Positions 45,040 through 53,709 of a stretch of DNA of 64,000 nucleotides are shown piece by piece. The stretch spans positions 1-64,000 of the forward strand of contig CAVRUD010000011.1 of NCBI GenBank assembly GCA_963724285.1. The letters are read 5' to 3'. Each line of letters starts with the position of its first letter. The first letter of the stretch is position 1. The stretch is from CAVRUD01 sp963724285. Lineage in GTDB: Bacteria; Chloroflexota; Chloroflexia; Thermomicrobiales; UBA6265. Made by a program: the position numbers and the translations under genes. The notes beneath the pieces were generated by a model that saw nothing but the letters and a program-made list of their open reading frames with translations, searched no databases and was not told where the DNA came from.

Positions 45040-46213
45040 GACGGTAACACCGTCTCCGTAACGGATGACGCATTTCCCCCGGAGAATCGGTCCAACCGGA
45101 ACAGGGCGATGTCGTGCTCCGTCTCGCCGGTGGTGGCGAGGTCGGCGAGGATTTCGCCGATGACTGGGCAGAATTTGTAGCCGTGGCCGGAGCAAGGGGA
45201 GGCGAGGACAATGTTGGGATTGTCTGGGTGGAGATCGATGATGAAGTGGCCATCGGGGGTATTGGTAAAGAGGCAGGAGCGGAGGGCCATCGTCGGGCCG
45301 GCGCCCGCCGGAAAATACGATTCGGCGAAGCCGCGCAGCAGGTGTTCGTCGGCGGCGGTAGCGTCGCGGTCGAGGTTGTCCGGGTCGGCGATTTCGCCCA
45401 GGTGGCCGTAGCGGCCGAACTTGAAACCGGGAACGCCGTAGATCGGCAGGCCGTAGTAGCGACCTTCGGGGATCTGGAGGTTGAAGACGGGAAAACGCTC
45501 CGGCGTGAAGACGGATGTGTCGTGGGGTTGGAGCCAGGCAAGCACCTGGCGCTCTGGCACCGCGATGGCTGCCAGGATTGGCGCGTGCTGCCCGATCCAA
45601 GCGCCGGTGGTCACAACCAGCGACGCTGTTTCGTAGCTGCCATGGTCGGTCGTCACTCGCACGGTGTCGCCGGAGACATCCCAGCCCAGGACACGCTCGC
45701 GCGCGTGGACCTCGGCCCCGGCCGCCTGGGCGGCCAGCACGTGGGCGACGATGGCCTGCTCGGACAGCACGAAGCCGCCGTCGGGTTGGTAGAGGGCGAG
45801 GTGATTGGGCGGCAGGCGGTAGCCGGGAAAGCGGCGCGAGAGTTCGGTGCTGCTCAGGACCTCGTGCGGGATGTCATGCACCCGGCAGGAGTGCGTACGA
45901 GCCCTGGAAGACGTCGTCATCTGGCGCGCTGGCGTCGACCGAGCCGGTGATATGCAGCAGCCGCTCACCGTACCCTGCTTCCAGTTCGCGCCAGAGCGCG
46001 TACGACCGGCGCAGCAGCGGCACGTACGACGGATGCTCGTAGTAGGCCTGGCGGATGATGCGGGTCACGCCGTGCGACGACCCCAGCGCATGCGGGATAT
46101 CGAATCGCTCGATCCCCAGAACCCTCGCTCCCGCGTAGCGCTAACTGGTGGCACGTGGCCGACCCCATCCCGCCAACCCCGAGCACGATGACGTCGAAGC
46201 GCTCCCGCCCCAC
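45036..46213 (-). CDS. monomeric sarcosine oxidase / N-methyltryptophan oxidase-like FAD protein, two frameshifts as assembled
   Basis: About 390 residues. The N-terminal FAD-binding segment is FDVIVLGVGGMGSATCHQLA (GxGxxG), followed by GIERFDIPHALGSSHGVTRI. The flavin-linked region and substrate site follow with CRHIPHEVLSSTELSRRFPGY-like HEVLSSTELSRRFPGYRL, VVTTGAWIGQHAP, and near the end the cysteine in CLFTNTPDGHFIIDLHP and PCSGHGYKFCPVIGEILADL. The family oxidises N-methyl amino acids such as sarcosine to the amine plus formaldehyde and H2O2. Frame changes at about 46140 and 45905. GTG 46213 is the start. It follows the FAD-GcvT gene on the same strand and fits a demethylation pathway. 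Confidence 0.85.
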
Positions 46214-46244
46214 CGTCTCGCCTTCCCGCCTACCCGCTTACCCG
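46213..46244. repeat. octamer array (CCTTCCCG)
   Basis: Four tandem 8-mers: CCGTCTCG, CCTTCCCG, CCTACCCG, CTTACCCG. It lies directly upstream of the sarcosine-oxidase-like gene start. Confidence 0.7.
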
Positions 46245-46334
46245 CTAGTGGGGATAGAGGTGGCCTTCTGCGGCGAATGGGAGACCCAGTCGCTGGCAGC
46301 CCCCCATTGCGCTCTGATGCGCGCCGTTCAGGAT

Positions 46335-48785
46335 CTAGCCGCTCTCCCGTCGGGTCGAAGAGCGGCTCGGTCTGGACCGTTGCCCTGACTTCCCGGCCGA
46401 ACACTCGACCGATACGACGTGCCTGGCGCGGTGTGATGGGACGGGAAGATAGGCGTAGGCGATGCTCTGGCCGGTCGAGAAGCCAAATCCGGCGGAGGTG
46501 ACATACCCGACGGGTTTGGCGCCGATCAGGACCGGCTCCTTGCCCATCCCGACAACCGATGGATCGTCGAGGGTCAGGCAGGAGAGCACCCGGGGGGGCT
46601 CAGATCCGCTGAGGGCATCGCGGCCGATGAACGCGCCTTTCTTGGGTTTGACGGCAAACATCAGCCCGGCTTCTGCCGGGGTGTGCTCGGTCGTCATGTC
46701 GGTGCCCCAGGAGCGGTAGCCCTTCTCCAGGCGCATGGTCTCGAGGGCGGCGCGGCCGGCGGCGACCAGGCCGTGGGGCTGGCCCGCGGTCCAGAGCAGA
46801 TCCCAGAGGTACCCTCCGTACTCGACCGGAGCGTACAACTCCCACCCGAGCTCGCCGACGTAGGAGACTCGCAGCGCGGTAACTGGGACCGGTCCGACCT
46901 CGATCCGGCGGGCGGTGAAGTAGGGAAATGCCTCGTTGCGGAGCTCGGATGCTGAGACCGCGGCGAGGATGTCGCGGGCCCTTGGTCCCCAGAGACCGAT
47001 ACAGACGGTGCTGCCGGTGATGTCGCGGATGTGGACGGTCCGATCATCGCAGGCGTGACGGCGAAGCCAGTCGAGGTCGAGCGGCCCGTTGGCGCCGATC
47101 TGGAAGTGGTCGGGGCCGAGCCGGGCGATGGTGATATCGCTGCGGATGCCGCCCTGGGCGTCGAGGAGGAGGCTGTAGATGACGCTCCCGGTTGGCCGGT
47201 CGACGCGGTTGGTTGTCAGGCGGTCGAGCAGGGCGCAGGCGCCTTCGCCGGTAACCTCAATCCGGTAGAGGGTCGACATGTCGAAGAGGCCGGCCCGTTC
47301 GCGGACGGCCAGATGCTCCGCTCCGGCGATCGGCGACCAGAACATCTCGGACCATCCGTCGCGCGGGGCGACAGGAAACTCATCGAGTAGCGGCGCGTTC
47401 GCCTCATACCACTGGGGTCGCTCCCAGCCGCGGGCTTCGAAGAAGACGGCCCCGAGGTCCTTTTCACGGTCGTGGAAGGGTGGTACCCGCAGCGGGCGGG
47501 GATGCTCTAGCGGCTGGAGCGGATGGATGATGTCGTAGACCTCGTCGTACTGCTGCGCACCCCGAGTCTGGACATATGTCTTGGTGAGGGCGAAGGGATC
47601 GAAGCGGTTGAGGTCGCAGTCGTGCAGGTCGAGGTCGCTGACGCCGTCGGTGATGAGGTCGGCGACGGCCTGCCCCACGCCGCCGCCGTGGGTGACCCAG
47701 ACAGCCTCCGCCACCCAGAAGCCGCGGACGTTGGCCGCTTCGCCGATGAGCGGAAAGGCATCCGGGGTGAACGAGAACATCCCGTTCATCGCCTCGGCAA
47801 TCTCAACCCCGCGCAGGGCCGGGAGGAGTTCGAGGGCGTCGTTCCACGGCCCGGCAAAATGCTCCGGGGTAAAAGGAACGATCGAGGGCATGACCGGGGC
47901 GTCGGCGTGAGGCAAGATCGCGGCGGGATCGACCAGCAGCGGCTCGTGGGCATAGGAGCCGACGCCGTAGCAGTCTCCAACCTGCCGCTCGTACATCGCC
48001 CTGTCCTGGTCGCGCAGGATGGAATGGGCGACCTCCTGGCCGGCAAACTCGGCCAACTCCGGTAGGGGTGTCGTCTTGACGTACTGGTGCTGGCAGACGG
48101 CGAGCGGGATCGAGACGCCCGCCATGTGGCCGACAAGCGGACCCCAGATTCCGCAGCAGACCAGCACCTGCTCAGTCACAATCGTGCCGCGGGACGTCAC
48201 CACCCCGTGCATCCGACCGCTGGTGATCTCGAATCCGGTGACCAGGGTGTGTCCGTGGAACGTGGCGCCGGTGGCCGACGCCGCCCGGGCGAGGGCTTCG
48301 GCCGCACGGGGCGCCTTGGCGATGCCGTCGCTTGGGACGTGATAGGCCCCCAGGATCTGGGTCGGGTCGAGGAGCGGCAGAAGGTTCTGGGCCTCCTCCG
48401 GGCCGATCAGTTCGGCCTCGATGCCCCAGGATTTGGCCCAACCGAGTTTGCGATGGAGATCCTGCCAGCGCTCGGGCGTGCGCGCGACCTCCAGGCTGCC
48501 GACGCCATGCCAGCACGGCTGCCCGTCCAGCGCGAACGACGAGTAGAGATCCACGGCGCGTTTGGCAAAGGTCGCCATGGTCTTCGATGGGTTGGTCTGG
48601 TAGACGAGGCCGGGGGCGTGGGACGTCGATCCACCGGTGGCGAAAAGCGGCCCCTGGTCGAGCACGACGACATCGCGCCAGCCGCGCTGGGTCAGGGCAT
48701 AGGCGGCGGACGTACCGACGATCCCCGCCCCGACGATCACGATCGCGGCGTGGGAGGGGAGCGGCGTCGCGGCAGGCTCAGCCAC
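46335..48785 (-). CDS. FAD-dependent oxidoreductase fused to GcvT (dimethylglycine/sarcosine dehydrogenase-like), late frameshift as assembled
   Basis: About 815 residues. An N-terminal FAD (DAO) domain has AAIVIVGAGIVGTSAAYALTQRG-type binding (residues 11-35) and GGSTSHAPGLVYQ, where the flavin is attached in homologues. A linker follows, then the folate-binding GcvT domain (PWYEANAPLLDEF region, FDMSTLYRIEVTG, YVGELGWELYAP) and GcvT C-terminal barrel. The family demethylates dimethylglycine or sarcosine, passing the methyl group to tetrahydrofolate. GTG 48785 overlaps the Rieske oxygenase stop by eight bases, so the genes are coupled. Frame changes near 46440: YLPVP continues as ITPRQARRIGRVFGREVRAT in the next frame, so the true C-terminus may lie closer to the next gene. 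Confidence 0.88.
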   Translation of the reverse strand: MAEPAATPLPSHAAIVIVGAGIVGTSAAYALTQRGWRDVVVLDQGPLFATGGSTSHAPGLVYQTNPSKTMATFAKRAVDLYSSFALDGQPCWHGVGSLEVARTPERWQDLHRKLGWAKSWGIEAELIGPEEAQNLLPLLDPTQILGAYHVPSDGIAKAPRAAEALARAASATGATFHGHTLVTGFEITSGRMHGVVTSRGTIVTEQVLVCCGIWGPLVGHMAGVSIPLAVCQHQYVKTTPLPELAEFAGQEVAHSILRDQDRAMYERQVGDCYGVGSYAHEPLLVDPAAILPHADAPVMPSIVPFTPEHFAGPWNDALELLPALRGVEIAEAMNGMFSFTPDAFPLIGEAANVRGFWVAEAVWVTHGGGVGQAVADLITDGVSDLDLHDCDLNRFDPFALTKTYVQTRGAQQYDEVYDIIHPLQPLEHPRPLRVPPFHDREKDLGAVFFEARGWERPQWYEANAPLLDEFPVAPRDGWSEMFWSPIAGAEHLAVRERAGLFDMSTLYRIEVTGEGACALLDRLTTNRVDRPTGSVIYSLLLDAQGGIRSDITIARLGPDHFQIGANGPLDLDWLRRHACDDRTVHIRDITGSTVCIGLWGPRARDILAAVSASELRNEAFPYFTARRIEVGPVPVTALRVSYVGELGWELYAPVEYGGYLWDLLWTAGQPHGLVAAGRAALETMRLEKGYRSWGTDMTTEHTPAEAGLMFAVKPKKGAFIGRDALSGSEPPRVLSCLTLDDPSVVGMGKEPVLIGAKPVGYVTSAGFGFSTGQSIAYAYLPVPSHRARHVVSVECSAGKSGQRSRPSRSSTRRESG

Positions 48786-49929
48786 GGAGTTTTTCCAGGA
48801 CCAGGTCGCGGAACCCGGCGATGTGGGTCTCGTTCTGAACGTAGACACCGCCGGCGGCGTAGGCGCGGGAGTGCATGCCGAGTTGGGTCCGCTCGCAGAC
48901 CTCCCAGTCCTGGCGGTTGACCAGATCGAAGATGGCGACCGTGTCGGCGGGGTCGAAATCAGGCCGGGCGACATCCTCCGGGGCGAAGAGCCAGTCGCAG
49001 GTAACGTGCGAGCTCTCCGGACCGAGCGGGCGGAGGGTGTGCAGGATGACGTGGTCCGGGAGGAGGTTGACGAAGACGTTCGGCCAGAGGACGAAGCCGA
49101 AGTAGGTCCGGTCGTCCTCCGGGCCAAGGCCGGGGAGCCGGGGCCGCTGGCCGCTGCCGGAGAGCGTGAAGGCATCTATATCGTCGGCGAAGGCTGTCCC
49201 CTCGCCAGGGATGCCCTGGTAGGAGGTGCCGTTGCGGAACTCGGGCAAGAGGCGGGTGAGCTCCGGGTGGACCGGAGCGCAGTGGTAGCACTCCATGAAG
49301 TTCTCGACGACCAGTTTCCAGTTGGCCGCGATCTCGTAGGTGATCGACGTGCCGACCGTCAGGTCGCCAACGCGATAGCGGTAGAAGATGTCGAGCGTGC
49401 CGAACCGCTGGATGAGCGGTGGGTTGAGCTGATCGGCCACGCCGCCGGGCGCAGTCGCTTCGTCGGCCAGGTTGAGCCAGACCAACCCCTGCCAGACCTC
49501 GCAGCGGACGGGAACGAGTCCGAACGCGGATTTGTCCAGACGCTCGTCGTGGACCAGGTTCGGCGCGCCGAGCAGGCGGCCGTCGAGCCCATAGGACCAG
49601 GCGTGGTAGGGGCACTGGATGGTCTTGCCGGACTGGGTGACTTCGTTGCAGGGGGTCACCGCCAGGCGGGCGCCGCGGTGGCGGCAAACGTTGAGGAAGG
49701 CGCGGATATGGCCGTCGCGGCCGCGAATCACGATGATGCTTTCGTCGGCCAGGTCGGTGGTGAAGAGCTGACCGGCTTCAGGGATGGCATCGGCCCGGCC
49801 AACGCAGACCCACATCGTGCCGAAGAGCTTGCTCTGCTCCTGGGCGTAGATGGCGGGCTCGTGGAAGTAGGGTCCGGCAAGGGTCGATTCGAACGCGGGG
49901 GTGGTCGGTGCGGAAGGGGCAGAGACCAC
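48778..49929 (-). CDS. Rieske-type ring-hydroxylating/demethylating oxygenase, alpha subunit
   Basis: 383 residues. Rieske motif: NVCRHRGARL and CPYHAWSYGLDGRL. Mononuclear iron region: NWKLVVENFMECYHCAPVHPEL (two His), followed by a C-terminal acidic segment NRQDWEVCERTQLGMHS. This arrangement is like the demethylating oxygenases GbcA and CntA (glycine betaine and carnitine), though aromatic hydroxylation is possible. GTG 49929 is chosen because AGGAG lies eight bases before it; a longer frame to 50016 lacks a good site. It is the first gene of the set with the FAD-GcvT dehydrogenase and sarcosine-oxidase-like protein. A reductase subunit is not seen. Confidence 0.88.
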   Translation of the reverse strand: MVSAPSAPTTPAFESTLAGPYFHEPAIYAQEQSKLFGTMWVCVGRADAIPEAGQLFTTDLADESIIVIRGRDGHIRAFLNVCRHRGARLAVTPCNEVTQSGKTIQCPYHAWSYGLDGRLLGAPNLVHDERLDKSAFGLVPVRCEVWQGLVWLNLADEATAPGGVADQLNPPLIQRFGTLDIFYRYRVGDLTVGTSITYEIAANWKLVVENFMECYHCAPVHPELTRLLPEFRNGTSYQGIPGEGTAFADDIDAFTLSGSGQRPRLPGLGPEDDRTYFGFVLWPNVFVNLLPDHVILHTLRPLGPESSHVTCDWLFAPEDVARPDFDPADTVAIFDLVNRQDWEVCERTQLGMHSRAYAAGGVYVQNETHIAGFRDLVLEKLRG

Positions 49930-50179
49930 GGGCACACTCCTGGCCGGGTGGCGTGAAAAGGCTTGGTTCAGAGGTCTATACCAGAAACCGTAGCAGCGCG
50001 CCTCAACGGGTGTCAAGCAGGGCCATTGTCCTGACCCCAGCGCCTAAGTTTGCAAAGGATCGCCCCTTATAGAGCCGCAAGGACCGGTGAACTGGCTGAT
50101 ATGCTGGACGGGCCGCCGCATCGTGGCTGGCGGCAATCGCAGGGATGACCGGATCCCGTCGGATCGAGGAGAGCTGTCC

Positions 50180-51097
50180 ATGCGCCGTGCACCCGTTTTG
50201 CTCTGTGCGTTCCTTTTGCTCTTCGCCGCGGTCTCGATGCGCGTTGCCGCGCAAAGTTCGACGCCAGAACCGGAAGCGCCGACCGATGAAGTGGTCCCTT
50301 TTGGGGATGACACCTATGCCTTTTTCAGCAGTGGGTACGTCTCGCTCTTCGTCGTCACCGACGATGGCGTGATCGCCACCGATCCGGCAAGCGAGTTCGA
50401 TCCGGACCGGGCCAACCGCTACAAGGCGGCCATCGAGTCCGTCACCGATCAGCCGGTGCGCTACCTGGTCTACAGCCACGACCATGCCGACCATGCCATC
50501 GGAGGGGCTGTCTTCGCCGACACGGCCACCTTCGTCTCGCACCGCAACGCAGTGGAGAAGATCGCCGCGATCGGCGACCCGAATACGCCGGTGCCGACGA
50601 TCGCGTTCGATGACTACCTCATGTTGGAACTCGGCGGCACGACGATCGAGCTGTACTACGCCGGTCGGAACCACTCCGACAACAGCGTGGTCCTCTATCA
50701 CCCCGCACAGCGCCTCGCCTTCGCCGTTGACTTCATCCCGGTGGACTCGCTGCCGTTCCGCGACCTGCCGGACTTCTATCTGCCCGACTGGCTCGATTCC
50801 CTGACGTGGGTCGAAGAAAACCTCGACTTCGACACGCTGGTGATCGGCCACCCGCCCGTTTCGGGTACCAAAGCCGATGTCGGCGAGATTCGCGTCTACG
50901 TCGAAGACCTGATCGCGGCCATCGAGGCGGCCCGGGCGGACGGGTTGGCCGACAATTCTCCGGAGATGGTCGAGGCGGTGCGGGCGGTGCTTGAGCCGGA
51001 ATACGGCTCCTGGGCGAACTTCGAGGAGTATCTGCCGCTCAACATCGAAGGGGTCATCCGGATCACGAGCGCCGGGGAGGCGACGCCGGAAGCGTAG
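50180..51097 (+). CDS. secreted metallo-beta-lactamase-fold hydrolase
   Basis: 305 residues. An N-terminal signal peptide MRRAPVLLCAFLLLFAAV ends near VAAQSS. The metal motif is complete: YSHDHADHAIGG (HxHxDH), then NHSDNSVVLYHP (His) and the terminal GHPP. The fold is shared by many hydrolases, including class B-like enzymes and quinoprotein-linked ones; activity cannot be specified. ATG 50180 follows GAGGAGAG. It is divergent from the Rieske oxygenase across about 250 bases and followed by a GGGACT-type repeat. Confidence 0.88.
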   Translation: MRRAPVLLCAFLLLFAAVSMRVAAQSSTPEPEAPTDEVVPFGDDTYAFFSSGYVSLFVVTDDGVIATDPASEFDPDRANRYKAAIESVTDQPVRYLVYSHDHADHAIGGAVFADTATFVSHRNAVEKIAAIGDPNTPVPTIAFDDYLMLELGGTTIELYYAGRNHSDNSVVLYHPAQRLAFAVDFIPVDSLPFRDLPDFYLPDWLDSLTWVEENLDFDTLVIGHPPVSGTKADVGEIRVYVEDLIAAIEAARADGLADNSPEMVEAVRAVLEPEYGSWANFEEYLPLNIEGVIRITSAGEATPEA

Positions 51098-51132
51098 ATT
51101 CCCTGTCGAAACCGTTCGATGGGCGGCTCCGC

Positions 51133-51263
51133 GCGGGACTGAAGTCCCGCGCTCAGTGACGGAAATCGGCTAAAGCCGACTGACGAATTGCCACCGGATT
51201 GCCCCGGCGTTCCTAGTCCCGAAGGGACTTCCGTCACTGAGCCCGGGACTCAAAGTCCCGGGC
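51133..51263. repeat. composite hairpin repeat, GGGACT/AGTCCC family
   Basis: GCGGGACTGAAGTCCCGC (51133-51150), AATCGGCTAAAGCCGACT in the middle, AGTCCCGAAGGGACT (51215-51229) and CCCGGGACTCAAAGTCCCGG near the end. AGTGACGG and CCGTCACT in the two halves also pair, so the whole may fold as one structure of nested hairpins. Confidence 0.8.
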
Positions 51264-51339
51264 GGAGCCGCGCGCGGCGTGGATTTGTGAGAGCCTCTTA
51301 GTCTGGTAGTCCACGTTCAAGGGGCGGTCGATACGGGTG

Positions 51340-52437
51340 ATGAGCGAATTCGACATTGCCGGGCGGAGGCTCCAGAACCAGTTGCTGGTCGGGCCGCCGG
51401 CTGCCGATCCAGAGGCGGTCATCCGCCATTTCGTCGCCGTCCAGGCCCAGGAGTATCCGGACACCAAGTGGGGGGTGGCCCAGCGCACCCAGGGCGCGAC
51501 GAACGCGGATCTCGATGCGATGCTCGCGTCCGGGGCGCTTATCCGGACCCACCCGATGCGCCCGACATGGCACTTCGTCCTGCCGGAGGACATTCGCTGG
51601 CTCCTTGCCTTGACCGGCCCGCGCGTTCACGTCGCGAGTGGTTCGATCTACCGCAGGGAGGGGTTGGACGAAGCGACCTTGCGGCGCGGCGACGAAGTCA
51701 TGGCCCGGGCGCTGGAGGGTGGGAAACATCTGACCCGGGCGGAGTTGAAGGGGTCGCTGGAGGCGGCGGGCATCAGTGCCATTGGGCTGCGGCTGGGGTA
51801 TCTGGTCATGCACGCCGAGCTGGAGGCGGTCATATGTAGCGGTCCGCTGCGGGGCAAGCAGTTCACCTACGCCCTGTTCGACGAGCGGGTGCCGGCTCAG
51901 CCGCCGAAAGACCGTGACGAGGCCGTGGCAGAGCTGGCGCAGCGCTACTTCCGGGCGCACGGACCGGCCACGGTCCACGATTTCTCCTGGTGGTCTGGCC
52001 TGACGATGGGCGATTGCCGGGCGGGCGTGGCGGCGAACGGGGACTCGCTCGTCTCGATAGAGCACAACGACAAGACCTATTGGATGGCGCCGGAGGAGAA
52101 TCCGCCCCCGGCACCGTCCGGTGTCGTCCACCTGTTGCCCGCCTACGATGAGCACACGGTTGCCTACCGGGACCACGGCCCGTCGACGCATCCCGCACTC
52201 GTGGATGCCGTCAAGCCGGGGGATAATCTCCTGTACTTCAACATCGTTACTTTGGACGGGCTCGTGATCGGTGGCTGGCGCCGGACAATCAAGGCTCGTG
52301 AAGTCGTCATCGAAACCGACCTCCTCGTTCAGCTGCACCCGGCCGAACGGGCGTCTCTAGAGGCCGCCGCCGACCGGTACGGGCAGTTTCACGGCTTGCC
52401 GGTGTCCATCGTCGCGCGCAAGGTCGATCGTTCGTAG
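51340..52437 (+). CDS. winged-helix protein of the AlkZ/YcaQ (HTH_42) family, probable DNA glycosylase
   Basis: 365 residues. The N-terminus has the family's QxQ active-site motif as AVQAQEYPDTKWGVAQRT, with DNA-binding repeats of winged-helix type after it (IRTHPMRPTWHFVLPEDIRWLL, then the second half SSWWSGLTMGDCR-like region FSWWSGLTMGDCRAG). AlkZ-type enzymes excise bulky or crosslinked bases; the two glutamines around a hydrophobic residue are essential in studied members. ATG 51340 is preferred over the GTG just upstream. It stands alone between repeat families. Substrate specificity is not readable. Confidence 0.82.
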   Translation: MSEFDIAGRRLQNQLLVGPPAADPEAVIRHFVAVQAQEYPDTKWGVAQRTQGATNADLDAMLASGALIRTHPMRPTWHFVLPEDIRWLLALTGPRVHVASGSIYRREGLDEATLRRGDEVMARALEGGKHLTRAELKGSLEAAGISAIGLRLGYLVMHAELEAVICSGPLRGKQFTYALFDERVPAQPPKDRDEAVAELAQRYFRAHGPATVHDFSWWSGLTMGDCRAGVAANGDSLVSIEHNDKTYWMAPEENPPPAPSGVVHLLPAYDEHTVAYRDHGPSTHPALVDAVKPGDNLLYFNIVTLDGLVIGGWRRTIKAREVVIETDLLVQLHPAERASLEAAADRYGQFHGLPVSIVARKVDRS

Positions 52438-52512
52438 AGAACTGCGTCCATAGGCGCTATGCTGGGAGATATTGGAGGCCTTCCGGCACTGATGCGATGA
52501 ATGGAGGCGGTC

Positions 52513-53652
52513 GTGTACTTCAAGCAAGTGCTTGACGAGCGATGCGGGTGCGCGTCCTACGTGATTGCGTCCCGTGCCACGCACGATGCGGCAATCGTCG
52601 ATCCCGCCCTGACGATCGATGTCTACGAGCCGCTTTTGCGCGAGCGAGATTTCAACCTGCGCTACGTGATCGACACCCACATCCACGCCGACCACGTCTC
52701 CGGGGCGCGTCGCCTTGCGGAGTTGCACGGAGCCGAACTCATCTTGCACGAGTCGGCCGAGGTTTCTTACCCGTTCCGGGCGGTAACCGATGGCGAGGAG
52801 CTCCCGTTGGGACCGCTGATCCTGAAGGCCATCCACACCCCAGGGCACCGTCCCGAGTTGATGTCGATCCTGATCGTGAACCCGGCCCGAAGCCCGGAGC
52901 CGTCGATGGTGCTGACGGGCGATTCGCTGCTGGTGGGAGACGTCGGGCGGCCCGACTTCGGCGGGGGGGACGCGGCCGATCAGTACGACAGCGTCGGGAA
53001 GCTGTTGCGTCTGCCGGACTGGGTGGCGGTCTTCCCCGGCCACTTCGAAGGGCCGTGCGGCAAGCAGATGTGCGGCCGCCCGAGCACGACGATCGGGTTC
53101 GAGCGGCTCTACAACCCCCTCACTCACCTCGACAAGCGTGCTTTCCTGGCGCGCCTCACCGACGGTATCCCCGCCCGGCCGCTGAACATGATCGCCATCG
53201 AAGCCACAAACCGCGGAACGGCGGACCTCTCGTGGGCGATGCCGGTCACCTCGCCCGAGGTCGAGCAGATCGATGTCGACGCGCTCGCTGCCCGCAAGGA
53301 CCACGTGATCGTCCTCGATGTCCGGGAGCCGGCCGAATACGCGGGCGGGCACATACCGGGCGCGATCAACCTGCCGCAGGCAGAGATTGCCACCAAGCTC
53401 GATGAGATTCCGCGCGACCAACCGCTGGTACTCGTCTGTCAGGCGGGCATCCGCTCACTTCGCGCGGCCCAGTTCCTTCGCCAAGCTGGATTCGATAACC
53501 TGGTTAGCGTCGAGGGCGGAACCGGTGCCTGGGCGGAATCTGGCAGGAAACTGGAGACCGCCGAAATCGACTCCGATCAGCCCTCCGTGGTCATCGTCGA
53601 GACCGAGTGGCCCCATGCGGGCGTGGCCGGGCCGGAGGGGATCCGGCGGTAA
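52513..53652 (+). CDS. persulfide-dioxygenase-like metallo-beta-lactamase fused to rhodanese
   Basis: 379 residues. The N-terminal MBL domain has DTHIHADHVSGARRL, then IHTPGHRPELMS and LTGDSLLVGDVGRPDFGG, the pattern of ETHE1/BLH persulfide dioxygenases with a mononuclear iron. The C-terminal rhodanese domain (about 255-355) has VREPAEYAGGHIPGAINLP and the active Cys in VCQAGIRSLRAA. Together they would oxidise glutathione- or low-molecular-weight persulfides and move sulfane sulfur. GTG 52513 is chosen because ATGGAGG (52501-52507) precedes it as a ribosome binding site and the protein then begins YFKQVLDERCGC, the usual start of the family. Confidence 0.9.
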   Translation: MYFKQVLDERCGCASYVIASRATHDAAIVDPALTIDVYEPLLRERDFNLRYVIDTHIHADHVSGARRLAELHGAELILHESAEVSYPFRAVTDGEELPLGPLILKAIHTPGHRPELMSILIVNPARSPEPSMVLTGDSLLVGDVGRPDFGGGDAADQYDSVGKLLRLPDWVAVFPGHFEGPCGKQMCGRPSTTIGFERLYNPLTHLDKRAFLARLTDGIPARPLNMIAIEATNRGTADLSWAMPVTSPEVEQIDVDALAARKDHVIVLDVREPAEYAGGHIPGAINLPQAEIATKLDEIPRDQPLVLVCQAGIRSLRAAQFLRQAGFDNLVSVEGGTGAWAESGRKLETAEIDSDQPSVVIVETEWPHAGVAGPEGIRR

Positions 53653-53709
53653 TCTGCAGTCGCCAGGCGATTTCTGCCGAACCCCGTTGCGGCGCGATTC
53701 GTCGCACCC

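Noticed and set aside
46335..46440. Normal C-terminus of the FAD-GcvT protein in the open frame
   Set aside because: The last 30 residues are Ser/Arg rich and unlike GcvT, whereas the neighbouring frame gives GREVRATVQTEPLFDP, the usual ending.
48786..49175. N-terminal extension of the FAD-GcvT protein
   Set aside because: It reads the Rieske oxygenase gene in the wrong frame; the GTG at 48785 directly precedes the FAD-binding motif.
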